Shown one piece after another: positions 5,800 to 12,278 of a stretch of 12,278 bases of DNA (position 1 is the first letter of the stretch; the number at the start of each line of letters is the position of its first letter). The DNA comes from a bacterium (lineage in GTDB: Bacteria > Patescibacteriota > Minisyncoccia > Phycocordibacterales > Phycocordibacteraceae): contig JAJXUQ010000008.1 of assembly GCA_021782685.1 (NCBI GenBank), positions 1 to 12,278 on the forward strand. Reading direction: 5' to 3'. The position numbers were made by a program, and so were the translations under genes. The notes beneath the pieces are model-generated. The model saw only the letters and a program-made list of their open reading frames with translations. It searched no databases and had not been told where the DNA came from.

Positions 5800-6938
5800 A
5801 CACGAAGGCCCTCTTCGTCTCAAACGATCCGAACGTATTTAATCCCGGAAGCGACGTTCGAGCGCGAATGCACTTGTATGCCGCGGCGATAGGGAGCCTG
5901 CATATCGTCTCACCCGCGAATAAAAGAGCGGCGGAAGAGCAGGAAGGAAATCTTTTTTTGCATCCGGTACGCGCCGGGAAGCTCTTTCGGGTACGTGCGC
6001 TCGCTTCTCGGGCGCACGCGCTCATCCTTTCCGAAGGCATCGAGGTCGTCTCGGCGCAGGACCCTTTCGAGCACGGGCTTGCCGCGCTTCGCGCCGTTCG
6101 CGGTACGAGCGCGAAGCTGCACGTTCAGGTGCATACCGACTTCCTCTCGCCGTGGTTTACAAAGACCGACGGCCGGCACCTCTTCTCTTTGCATGCATCT
6201 TCTTTGAACCGATATCGCCAGAAGCTTGCCGACCGCGTCGTGCCTGCGGCTCAGGGCATTCGTGTCGTCTCGGAGAGAGTGAAGGGGTCGCTTGTCGCGC
6301 GCTACGGAAATCGTATCAGCGAGCCGTCCGTCATTCCGGTCATGGTCGATGCGATCGTACCCGCGCCAGTGCCGCTTCCGGCGCATCCCTTCACCTTTGC
6401 GCTCATCGCGGTCGGTCGTCTTGAGAAGGAAAAGCGCATGGGGGATATCCTCATTGCGCTCAAGCTGATTCTTCCCATGTATCCCATGGTCGGGCTCTTC
6501 ATCGTCGGCGACGGACGCGAACGCGAACGGCTCGAGCGTATGACGCATTCCCTCGGGCTTGAGAACAAGGTCATTTTCCTCGGGAACCGTTCGGACGCTC
6601 GGGGGCTCATGGCGAGTGCGCAGGCATTCATCCAGGCGAGCGCATACGAGGGCTACGGCCGCACGCTTATCGAGGCAGCGCTCGCCAGGATACCGATCAT
6701 CACGACTGATGTCGGCATCGTTGGCGAGGTATTCAAGGGTCTCAATGATTTACTTGTCGCGCCGGTAGCCGATCCGACCGCGCTCTCGCGCCACATCATC
6801 GGTCTTCTCGAGGACAATGCAGTACGGCAAGAGCTTACGATTCACGCCGCTGAAACCGTTCATGCATATCTGGATGCGGAAGGCGATCTCCCCGCGCGCA
6901 TCGCCGCGGACCTTGAGCGGACGATCCGTCGCGTATGA
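5796..6938 (+). CDS. GT4-family glycosyltransferase
   Basis: The 380-residue GT-B protein opens MNTKALFVSNDPNVFNPGSDVRAR. QDPFEHG (88-94) and HVQVHTDFLSPWF (109-121) are typical of the acceptor half of one GT4 subgroup. The donor half has VGRLEKEKRMGDILIAL (206-222), VGDGRERERLE (237-247), VIFLGNR (259-265) and an intact EX7E, E285-GYGRTLI-E293, followed by TTDVGIVGEVF. No signal peptide or membrane segment is seen, so it acts at the cytoplasmic face. Its ATG overlaps the stop of the previous gene by 4 bases (ATGA) and its stop overlaps the next start in the same way, which implies translational coupling within one operon. Donor and acceptor are unknown. Confidence 0.92.
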   Translation: MNTKALFVSNDPNVFNPGSDVRARMHLYAAAIGSLHIVSPANKRAAEEQEGNLFLHPVRAGKLFRVRALASRAHALILSEGIEVVSAQDPFEHGLAALRAVRGTSAKLHVQVHTDFLSPWFTKTDGRHLFSLHASSLNRYRQKLADRVVPAAQGIRVVSERVKGSLVARYGNRISEPSVIPVMVDAIVPAPVPLPAHPFTFALIAVGRLEKEKRMGDILIALKLILPMYPMVGLFIVGDGRERERLERMTHSLGLENKVIFLGNRSDARGLMASAQAFIQASAYEGYGRTLIEAALARIPIITTDVGIVGEVFKGLNDLLVAPVADPTALSRHIIGLLEDNAVRQELTIHAAETVHAYLDAEGDLPARIAADLERTIRRV

Positions 6939-7999
6939 GACTGCTCATCGTCACCCAGGCAGTCGATACCGAAGATCCGGTGCTCGGGTTCTTTGTCGGG
7001 TGGATACAAGAGTTTGCCAAGCACGTCGAGCATATAGAAGTCATTTGCTTGAAGGAAGGGAAGCATGAAGCGTTGCCGCAGAACGTGCGCGTGCATTCTT
7101 TAGGGAAGGAGAACGAGCCGCCGCGCTTTGCGCGGCGGCTCGTCTACGCTCTCCGTTTCAAACAGCTCGCCTGGCGGCTCCGCCGCGACTACGACGCCGT
7201 CTTCGTGCATATGAATCCTGAGTACGTCGTGCTGGGCGGTCTTTTGTGGCGCGTGCTCGGGAAGCATATCGGCCTGTGGTACGTCCACAGGAGCGTCGAC
7301 CTGAAGCTCCGCATCGCGAGTTTCTTCGCCGATGATATCTTCACCGCCTCGCCGGAAGGCTTTCGTCTTAAGACGTCGAAGCTTCACGTAGTAGGCCACG
7401 GCATCGACACTATCGCGCTCGCCGCGCCGATCCATCCGCTGCACGATCCGTTGCGCATCGTGAGCGTCGGCCGCATCACGCCGATCAAGAATCTCGACAC
7501 GCTCATCGAAGCCGTTGCGCTCCTGAAGGATAAGGGGATTAGCACGACCGCGACCCTTATCGGCGCGCCGGCGCATCCTTCCGACGAGGTATATCTCGAA
7601 TCGCTCAAAGCATTGGCAGGGACGTGCGGGGTCGCCGACCGGATACGTTTCGCGGGGGGTATGTTGCACGCGCAGGTGCTCGAAGAATATCGCGACTTCG
7701 ATATCTCAGTGAACCTAAGTCCGACCGGCGGACTCGATAAGGCCGTACTCGAGTCCATGGCGGCGGGGTTGCTCGTCTTCGTATCCAATCACGGCTTTGC
7801 AGGGTTGCTCGGGCCGCATGCAAGCGCGCTCGTGTTCCCCGAGAGAGACGCGGCTGCCTGTGCAAAGATGTTAGCGGCTCTCGTGCGCGAGAGCGGGGAT
7901 GTCGATCGCATTCGTGGCGATCTTAAGCTGCGAGTTCAGACCATGAGCGTGTCAGCGCTCATCCCGCGCATCCTCTCTTCCTATGAAGCAATTCGGTAG
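6935..7999 (+). CDS. GT4-like glycosyltransferase with GX7E motif
   Basis: The 354-residue GT-B protein opens MRLLIVTQAVDTEDPVLGFFVGW. The N-terminal half carries FVHMNPEYVVLGG (90-102) and GLWYVHRSVDLKLR (113-126); the junction is VVGHGIDT (152-159). The donor half has SVGRITPIKNLDTLIEA (177-193), RIRFAGG (236-242) and NLSPTGGLDKAVLESMA (260-276). In the EX7E element the second Glu is kept (E273) but the first position is Gly (265). I recall the same PTGGLDKAVLE pattern in related GT4 proteins, so this may be a subgroup feature rather than a loss. A perfect 14-bp hairpin falls in the early loop at residues 60-70. It is coupled by ATGA to the gene before and overlaps the gene after by 17 bases if that gene starts at 7983. 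Specificity is unknown. Confidence 0.88.
   Translation: MRLLIVTQAVDTEDPVLGFFVGWIQEFAKHVEHIEVICLKEGKHEALPQNVRVHSLGKENEPPRFARRLVYALRFKQLAWRLRRDYDAVFVHMNPEYVVLGGLLWRVLGKHIGLWYVHRSVDLKLRIASFFADDIFTASPEGFRLKTSKLHVVGHGIDTIALAAPIHPLHDPLRIVSVGRITPIKNLDTLIEAVALLKDKGISTTATLIGAPAHPSDEVYLESLKALAGTCGVADRIRFAGGMLHAQVLEEYRDFDISVNLSPTGGLDKAVLESMAAGLLVFVSNHGFAGLLGPHASALVFPERDAAACAKMLAALVRESGDVDRIRGDLKLRVQTMSVSALIPRILSSYEAIR
7113..7143. repeat. Perfect 14-bp hairpin inside GT4 gene
   Basis: ACGAGCCGCCGCGC (7113-7126) and its exact reverse complement (7130-7143) flank a TTT loop. It encodes residues 60-70 (NEPPRFARRLV), a surface linker between strands of the N-terminal domain. This is the second longest of the gene-internal hairpins in the window. 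Confidence 0.85.
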
Positions 8000-9083
8000 G
8001 GAGGTGCCAAGGGTGTGTTTCTTCGGCATATACGACCCGTCCTACTCGCGCAACAGCGTACTCATACGCGGATTCCAGGAGAACGGATATGACGTCGTGC
8101 AATGTCGTGTCGATCCGCGCGAGCACAAAGGCATCTCGAAATTCTTTTTTCTCACTCGGGAGTATTTCCGTATCCGGAAACAGTCGTACAATCTCGTGAT
8201 TGTCGCTTTTCCAGGCCACACCGTTGTGTGGCTCGCGCGAATCTTATTCGGCCGGCCGATACTATTCGATGCGTTTGTCTCGCTCTATGATTCCAACGTA
8301 TTCGATCGCAAGAAGTATGCCGCAACAAGTTTGCGAGCTCGACTCGACTGGTTGCGGGATTATGTAAGCGCCTATCTCGCCGACGTCGTGCTCCTCGATA
8401 CCACCGCGCACATTGATTACTTCGTCCAGACGTTTCGGCTGCCACGAGGGAAGTTCCTGCGCGTCCCGGTTGGTTCGGACGAACGGATCTTTCATCCGCG
8501 CGGCACCCCGCCCGCACATGAATTCATCGTGCACTTCCACGGCACTTTCATCCCGCTCCACGGCATTCCGTACATCGTCGAAGCGGCGCGGCTCCTCGCC
8601 GATGAGCCGCTGCGTTTCCGTATCGTGGGGAACGGGCAGGAGTCAGAGCGCGTACGCAGGGAAGCGGCGCGATCAGGGCTTTCAAACATCGAGTTTATCG
8701 ACAGCGTGCCACTGCAAGAATTACCGCCCCTCATAGCGTCCGCGCAGGTATGCTTAGGTATTTTTGGAGACACGGCAAAGACCATGCGTGTCGTACCAAA
8801 CAAAGTCTTTGAATGCATGCTGATGGGCAAACCGGTAGTTACCTCAGACTCTCCCACCATACGCGAGCTCTTTGAGCCCGATTCGCCACCCTTGGTGCTC
8901 GTGCCGCCCGCCGATGCGGCAGCGCTCGCGGCTGCTTTGCGCAGGCTCCTTTATGATCCTGCGCAGCTTCGCCTGCTCGGCGAAGCTGCGGAAACCTTCT
9001 CCAGGGCACATCTCGTGCCTCGTATCATTGTTGCTGGTCTGCTTGCGGAGCTCTCCTCCTCTGGTTTCCTGCGGCGGCCATGA
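7983..9083 (+). CDS. GT4-like glycosyltransferase
   Basis: The 366-residue GT-B protein has RVCFFGIYDPSYSRNSVLIRGF near the N-terminus and FGRPILFDAFVSLYDSNVFDRKKY in the acceptor half. The donor half begins FIVHFHGTFIPLHGIPYIVEAA, then has FRIVGNGQESERV, IEFIDSVPL and NKVFECMLMGKPVVTSDSP. It belongs to GT4-like proteins in which the EX7E region reads NKxFE and the first Glu is absent. ATG 7983 lies within the end of the previous gene (17-base overlap). A GTG at 8013 is an attractive alternative start: it follows a strong Shine-Dalgarno (GGGAGGTG, ending 6 bases upstream) and would begin the protein directly at the first beta strand, giving 356 residues. The 3' end carries a perfect 12-bp hairpin. 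The next gene starts 22 bases after the stop. Specificity is unknown. Confidence 0.85.
   Translation: MKQFGREVPRVCFFGIYDPSYSRNSVLIRGFQENGYDVVQCRVDPREHKGISKFFFLTREYFRIRKQSYNLVIVAFPGHTVVWLARILFGRPILFDAFVSLYDSNVFDRKKYAATSLRARLDWLRDYVSAYLADVVLLDTTAHIDYFVQTFRLPRGKFLRVPVGSDERIFHPRGTPPAHEFIVHFHGTFIPLHGIPYIVEAARLLADEPLRFRIVGNGQESERVRREAARSGLSNIEFIDSVPLQELPPLIASAQVCLGIFGDTAKTMRVVPNKVFECMLMGKPVVTSDSPTIRELFEPDSPPLVLVPPADAAALAAALRRLLYDPAQLRLLGEAAETFSRAHLVPRIIVAGLLAELSSSGFLRRP
8962..8990. repeat. Perfect 12-bp hairpin inside GT4-like gene
   Basis: CGCAGCTTCGCC (8962-8973) and GGCGAAGCTGCG (8979-8990) are exact reverse complements around a 5-base loop. It encodes about residues 327-336 (AQLRLLGEAA) in the C-terminal helices. 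About 90 bases of coding sequence follow, with no T-tract, so it is not a standard terminator. Confidence 0.85.
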
Positions 9084-9105
9084 AAGTTATACTGGATGAA
9101 CCTGC

Positions 9106-9885
9106 ATGTCTCTTTCCCCCAGCAAGAAAATGAAAGACTTTCTTAAAGAGGTTTTCTTTCGGTTGCTACCGAAATTTTCGCTCTCAAAGGACCGAGCGAG
9201 CGTTCTTATGTACCACTCCATAAGCGATCGACAGGATTTCTTCTCTGCCGTATCTCCGGAAGTATTCAATAAACAGATGGCGTATCTTGCGGCCAAGAAA
9301 CGGGAAGTCATTTCGCTTGCCGAACTCATCCGCCGTCTGCGCGCGCACGAACCGCTCGGCGGGTCGATCGCCTTGGCGTTCGACGACGGCTCCCGCGACA
9401 ATTACACGACCGTCTTCCCGCTGTTGAAGCAGTACAATTTTCCGGCAACCATCTTTGTCACAACCGGCCTCATCGGGAATCCGGAATACTGCTCTCCTGA
9501 AGAGCTGAGAGAGATGCACGACTCCGGTCTGATTGCTGTCGAGCCGCACACGCTCTCGCACCCGAAACTCGCGGCTCTTCCCCGAGCCGACGCCGACCAC
9601 GAGATACGCGAGTCTCGCCGCGTACTGCAAGATATGCTCGGCGTAACGCCGACGCTCTTCGCGTATCCCTATGGGAACTTCTCAGAAGAGACGGTCAGCT
9701 TGGTGCGGGAGATGGGCTTCGCTGGCGCCGTGGCGGTGCAGGAAGGGACTGTCAACCCCGCCACCGACCTGTTCCGTCTGCCGCGGAATTCCATTGACCG
9801 CTCTACGACCTTTGAGCAGTTCCGCGGGAAGGTCTCGCGTGCCATCGATCGATATGTCTCGCTCAAGGCTTTATTTCACCTATGA
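9106..9885 (+). CDS. Polysaccharide deacetylase (NodB/CE4 domain)
   Basis: The 259-residue protein carries a CE4 NodB-homology domain. Motif 1 is AFDDG (91-95), with D93 the expected catalytic base and D94 a metal ligand. Motif 2 is H148-TLS-H152, the other two metal ligands. LFAYPYGNFS (184-193) matches the motif 3 region and FRLPRNSID (223-231) lies near the later substrate-binding motifs. VLMYHSISD (33-41) is the usual entry strand. Such enzymes remove N- or O-acetyl groups from glycans in a metal-dependent reaction. No signal peptide is convincing: the N-terminus is basic (KKMKDFLKEVFFRLLPKF), perhaps amphipathic and membrane-associated, so it may act on a cytoplasmic or lipid-linked intermediate. 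An in-frame ATG at 9130 is an alternative start. The stop overlaps the next start by 4 bases, placing it in the same operon as the following GT and methyltransferase. Confidence 0.9.
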   Translation: MSLSPSKKMKDFLKEVFFRLLPKFSLSKDRASVLMYHSISDRQDFFSAVSPEVFNKQMAYLAAKKREVISLAELIRRLRAHEPLGGSIALAFDDGSRDNYTTVFPLLKQYNFPATIFVTTGLIGNPEYCSPEELREMHDSGLIAVEPHTLSHPKLAALPRADADHEIRESRRVLQDMLGVTPTLFAYPYGNFSEETVSLVREMGFAGAVAVQEGTVNPATDLFRLPRNSIDRSTTFEQFRGKVSRAIDRYVSLKALFHL

Positions 9886-10988
9886 AACTCCTTTACATCG
9901 CCAACATCCGTCTGCCGACCGAAAAAGCGCACGGTATTCAGATAATGAAAACCTGTGAAGCGTTTGCAAAAACAGGTGTCGAGATCGAGCTTGTCGTGCC
10001 GACGCGCCACAACGAACTCACCGTTAATCCGTTCGCCTATTATGGCGTGCCGGATAATCTTTTCAAGATTGTCACGTTGCGCGTTCCGGACCTCATCGGA
10101 TATGGGCGGCTCGGCTTTCTCGTTTCGAGCATCTGGTTTTCGGAGCGCGTACGGTGGTTGAGGTCATTTTGGACAGCCGACATTATTTACTCACGCGACG
10201 CGCTTGTCCTCGTGCAGTACCTGCTTCTTGGACGGGAGCTTGTTTTTGAGGCGCACGCGAAGCCCTCGTTTGTCGCACGTATCGTCGCGCGCCACGCCCA
10301 TCGCGTCGTCGTCATATCACAAGCCCTTCGGGAGGCATATACGGCCGCAGGCGTATCGGCAGAACGTATCATCGTTGCGCCCGATGCGGTCGACGAGCAT
10401 CTCTTCGATGCGGTGCCGGCGAAGACCGAGGCAAGGGAGATACTCGGACTACCTTTGGTCCAGCATCTCGTCATATACACCGGGCACCTCTACGCGCGCA
10501 AAGGTGCGGACACGCTTGCCGAGGCTGCCTCTCGTATTCCCGAGGCACTATTCGTATTCGTCGGCGGCACTATAGAGGACATAGCGCGCTTCAAAGGGCG
10601 GTGGGGTAGTCAGGAGAATATCCGTATCATAGGCCATGTCGCGCCGGAGCGCGTGCCATTCTACTTGCGTGCGGCCGATGTGCTGGTCATTCCAAATTCA
10701 GGCAAGAACGAAGACACTGCGCGCTTCGCAAGCCCGATGAAACTCTTCGAGTACATGGCGAGCGGCACGCCGATCGTTGCGTCAAACGTGCCGTCGATAC
10801 GGGAGGTCCTCGGGGATCAGGAAGCTCTCTTTGTCGATGCGGACGATGCGGCGGCTCTCGTGAACGGTATTACATCGGTGTTTACACATGAGAAAGAAGC
10901 GCACGAGAAAGCAGACTCAGCTCAGCGCAAAACAAGGGAGTATACTTGGGGGGAACGGGTACGGCATATCCTCACGCAATTCGCATGA
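9882..10988 (+). CDS. GT4-family glycosyltransferase
   Basis: The 368-residue GT-B protein opens MKLLYIANIRLPTEKAHGIQ, followed by MKTCEAFAKTGVEIELVVP, the standard N-domain of one GT4 branch. IIYSRDALVLVQYLLLG and LVFEAHAKPSFVARI mark the acceptor half; VVVISQALREAY and IIVAPDAVDEHLFD mark the junction. The donor half has VIYTGHLYARKGADTLAEAA, IRIIGHVAPERVPFYLRAADVLVIPNS and SPMKLFEYMASGTPIVASNVPSIREVL. The SPxKLFEYM form with no first EX7E glutamate is normal for this branch. It is probably active at the cytoplasmic membrane face; specificity is unknown. It is coupled by ATGA overlaps to both the deacetylase before it and the methyltransferase after it. Confidence 0.92.
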   Translation: MKLLYIANIRLPTEKAHGIQIMKTCEAFAKTGVEIELVVPTRHNELTVNPFAYYGVPDNLFKIVTLRVPDLIGYGRLGFLVSSIWFSERVRWLRSFWTADIIYSRDALVLVQYLLLGRELVFEAHAKPSFVARIVARHAHRVVVISQALREAYTAAGVSAERIIVAPDAVDEHLFDAVPAKTEAREILGLPLVQHLVIYTGHLYARKGADTLAEAASRIPEALFVFVGGTIEDIARFKGRWGSQENIRIIGHVAPERVPFYLRAADVLVIPNSGKNEDTARFASPMKLFEYMASGTPIVASNVPSIREVLGDQEALFVDADDAAALVNGITSVFTHEKEAHEKADSAQRKTREYTWGERVRHILTQFA

Positions 10989-11683
10989 CCCACTGGGAAC
11001 ATCTCTCGTCTCAAATAGAAGGTTTGGCCTCTCTTAAGGTACTTGACCTCGGTTCTGGCCAGGGCGCGTTTCTCATAGATGCCGCCAATCGTGGCGCGAC
11101 AGTAACCGGTCTTGAGACCAACCCGGCTTACATCAAGCAGTCATATGAAGCGGCGGCTAGGGCTGGTGTCCGTATTACGGTAGTCGAGGGGCGTGGCGAA
11201 GCACTGCCTTTCCCAGACAGCTCTTTTGATTTTGTGAACCTCAGCGAGGTTATTGAGCACGTCGATGATCCGTTGCTGCTGCTCCGGGAAGTATATCGTG
11301 TACTGCGTCCCGGCGGACGGGCGTATCTCAGCGCACCGAACCGTTTTGGCATCAAGGACCCGCATTTTCATCTGTATTTCGTGAATTGGTTACCGCGTCG
11401 GTTTGCGAATCCTTTCATCTCTTTGTTCGGGACGCATAAGAATTATGAGGATAAGAGTGCTGGCCGGCAGAATCTCATGAACATGCATTACTACACTTAC
11501 TCCGCGATCAGGAATCTTGTCAGGCCCGAAGGTTTTACGGTTATTGATATTCGGGCGTATCGTATCAGCCGCTCATTGGGGAAGTCGTTTGGATTTTTGG
11601 TAGCTCCTGTCTATTTTGTTGCGCGCACCCTGTATTTCGATTCGTTCCATTTGCTGCTTACGAAGACGCCGCGTTCTCTATAG
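10985..11683 (+). CDS. Class I SAM-dependent methyltransferase (Methyltransf_11 type)
   Basis: The 232-residue protein has a Rossmann-like SAM domain: VLDLGSGQG (motif I, 19-27), GLETN with acidic E44 at the end of beta-2, GEALPFPDSSFDFVNLSEVIEHV (71-93) covering motifs II and III, then LREVYRVLRPGGRAYLSAPN. The PNRFGIKDPHFHLYFVNWLP and MHYYTYSAIRNLVRPEGF sections are typical of methyltransferases found in glycan gene clusters. It probably O-methylates a sugar, possibly as a cap or modification; the substrate is not readable. ATG 10985 overlaps the previous stop as ATGA and sits just before the SAM domain. An upstream in-frame TTG at 10946 would add 13 residues within the previous gene and is less likely. 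The C-terminal part is more AT-rich than the genes to the left. Confidence 0.9.
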   Translation: MTHWEHLSSQIEGLASLKVLDLGSGQGAFLIDAANRGATVTGLETNPAYIKQSYEAAARAGVRITVVEGRGEALPFPDSSFDFVNLSEVIEHVDDPLLLLREVYRVLRPGGRAYLSAPNRFGIKDPHFHLYFVNWLPRRFANPFISLFGTHKNYEDKSAGRQNLMNMHYYTYSAIRNLVRPEGFTVIDIRAYRISRSLGKSFGFLVAPVYFVARTLYFDSFHLLLTKTPRSL

Positions 11684-11689
11684 AAAGCC

Positions 11690-12278
11690 ATGACGGTCCA
11701 TTTTTTCACTAAAGGCGACGTACGTACCGCAAGTTCCCGCCAACGCGCTTTTCTTATCGCAGAAGAACTCACAGAGAATGGACATATCGAAGCCGTCGTA
11801 TGTTACCCCCCCATCAATACGATCTCGGAAACTCCGTGGCCAAAGAAAGGAGGGCTTATTCTTACAGCCTGTAAAAACCTATGGAGGGTGAAACGGGGGG
11901 ACATAGTTTTCTTGCAACGCGCGATTCAAAATAAATATTTTTTTACAGCGCTCATTTTCCAGAAACTATTTTCCCGACGGAAGGTGATTCTCGATCTTGA
12001 TGACGCCATCTATCTGCATTCCCCGCATAAGACGAAGATAGTTTCTCGCACCGCAGACGCGGTGATTGTCGGCAGCCACTCTCTTGCGGATTGGGCAAAG
12101 ACATACAATAAAAACGTGCACCTTATCCCCACAGGGGTCCGCGTGTCTGACTACGAGAAATTTGATAGTTCGCGCCGCGAACGGAACAATCAATTCACCA
12201 TCGGCTGGATAGGGAATGGCCCGGCTCATTATGAAAACTTGCGGTTGCTGGTCCCTGTTTTGGAAGAGGTTGCTCGAA
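11690..12278 (+). CDS. GT4-like glycosyltransferase, N-terminal part (3' partial)
   Basis: From ATG 11690, six bases after the methyltransferase stop, the frame stays open to the window edge, giving 196 residues and no stop. It begins MTVHFFTKGDVRTASSRQR, resembling GT-B proteins with an SSRxR loop after the first strand. VILDLDDAIYLHSP (99-112) and ADAVIVGSHSLADWA (122-136) are the typical middle strands. HLIPTGVRVSDY (144-155) is the domain junction, and FTIGWIGNG (169-177) opens the donor-binding domain, which is cut off. It is therefore a real gene with a missing C-terminal half, not a pseudogene. My line counts give about 48% GC over 11701-12240, clearly lower than the GTs at 4.7-9 kb, which may mean a different or more recent origin. 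Confidence 0.85.
   Translation, partial: MTVHFFTKGDVRTASSRQRAFLIAEELTENGHIEAVVCYPPINTISETPWPKKGGLILTACKNLWRVKRGDIVFLQRAIQNKYFFTALIFQKLFSRRKVILDLDDAIYLHSPHKTKIVSRTADAVIVGSHSLADWAKTYNKNVHLIPTGVRVSDYEKFDSSRRERNNQFTIGWIGNGPAHYENLRLLVPVLEEVAR

Noticed and set aside
5910..6548. Minus-strand open frame of 212 codons, and a similar one at 7100-7669
   Set aside because: Both are antisense shadows of clear GT4 genes with no domain signature of their own.
8248..8259. 12-base palindrome TCGGCCGGCCGA
   Set aside because: It has no loop and includes an 8-base GC palindrome common in such DNA; nothing ties it to a function.
10946..10984. TTG extension of the methyltransferase
   Set aside because: ATG 10985 gives the ATGA overlap seen at several other junctions here and leaves the SAM domain intact.
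1..12278. tRNA, rRNA, riboswitch, insertion sequence or CRISPR array
   Set aside because: The window is nearly filled by protein genes; I saw no cloverleaf, transposase, terminal repeats or spaced repeats.

Overview
The window is a glycan-assembly locus. It holds twelve protein-coding genes, two of them cut by the window edges, and almost no non-coding DNA. Most genes abut or overlap by 4 to 17 bases, and TGA is used as an ordinary stop. By my reading of sample lines the left and middle parts are roughly 60-65% GC. The style suggests a member of the Candidate Phyla Radiation (Patescibacteria), possibly a high-GC Parcubacteria lineage. The clues are a PKD plus lamin-tail surface protein, dense runs of divergent GT4 glycosyltransferases, weak ribosome binding sites and very compact spacing. 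This placement is an inference, because no rRNA or ribosomal gene is present to confirm it.

Layout: (1) Bases 2-862 hold the C-terminal part of an exported PKD/lamin-tail protein ending in a membrane anchor. (2) Bases 902-2943 hold an NAD-dependent sugar-nucleotide epimerase/dehydratase and a GT4 glycosyltransferase. (3) Bases 3022-4642 form an inverted island on the minus strand: a 175-residue protein resembling only the N-terminal half of a GT4 enzyme, followed by an overlapping APH/choline-kinase-like phosphotransferase. (4) Bases 4714-9083 are a plus-strand run of four GT4-type glycosyltransferases. (5) Bases 9106-11683 hold a NodB-type polysaccharide deacetylase, another GT4 enzyme and a class I SAM methyltransferase. 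(6) From 11690 to the window end there is the N-terminal part of one more GT4-like glycosyltransferase. It has no stop before the edge and lies in DNA of about 48% GC.

Together these genes could supply a modified sugar nucleotide (epimerase), build a branched oligosaccharide or polysaccharide (up to seven GT-B enzymes) and decorate it by deacetylation, methylation and perhaps phosphorylation. No flippase, polymerase, initiating phosphoglycosyl transferase or ABC exporter is visible, so the lipid carrier step and export must be encoded elsewhere or outside the window. The anchored PKD/lamin-tail protein is a candidate acceptor or surface partner, but only by position.

The most unusual signals are structural. 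The minus-strand GT half-gene and the divergent full-length GT gene share a perfect 20-bp inverted repeat at the same codon position in each. It encloses both start codons and the whole divergent promoter region, so inversion would swap promoters without breaking either frame. The full-length GT of that pair also carries a (GCTC)5 tetranucleotide tract. Separately, several perfect or near-perfect hairpins with 9-16 bp arms and 3-6 nt loops sit inside the coding regions, far more than I would expect by chance.
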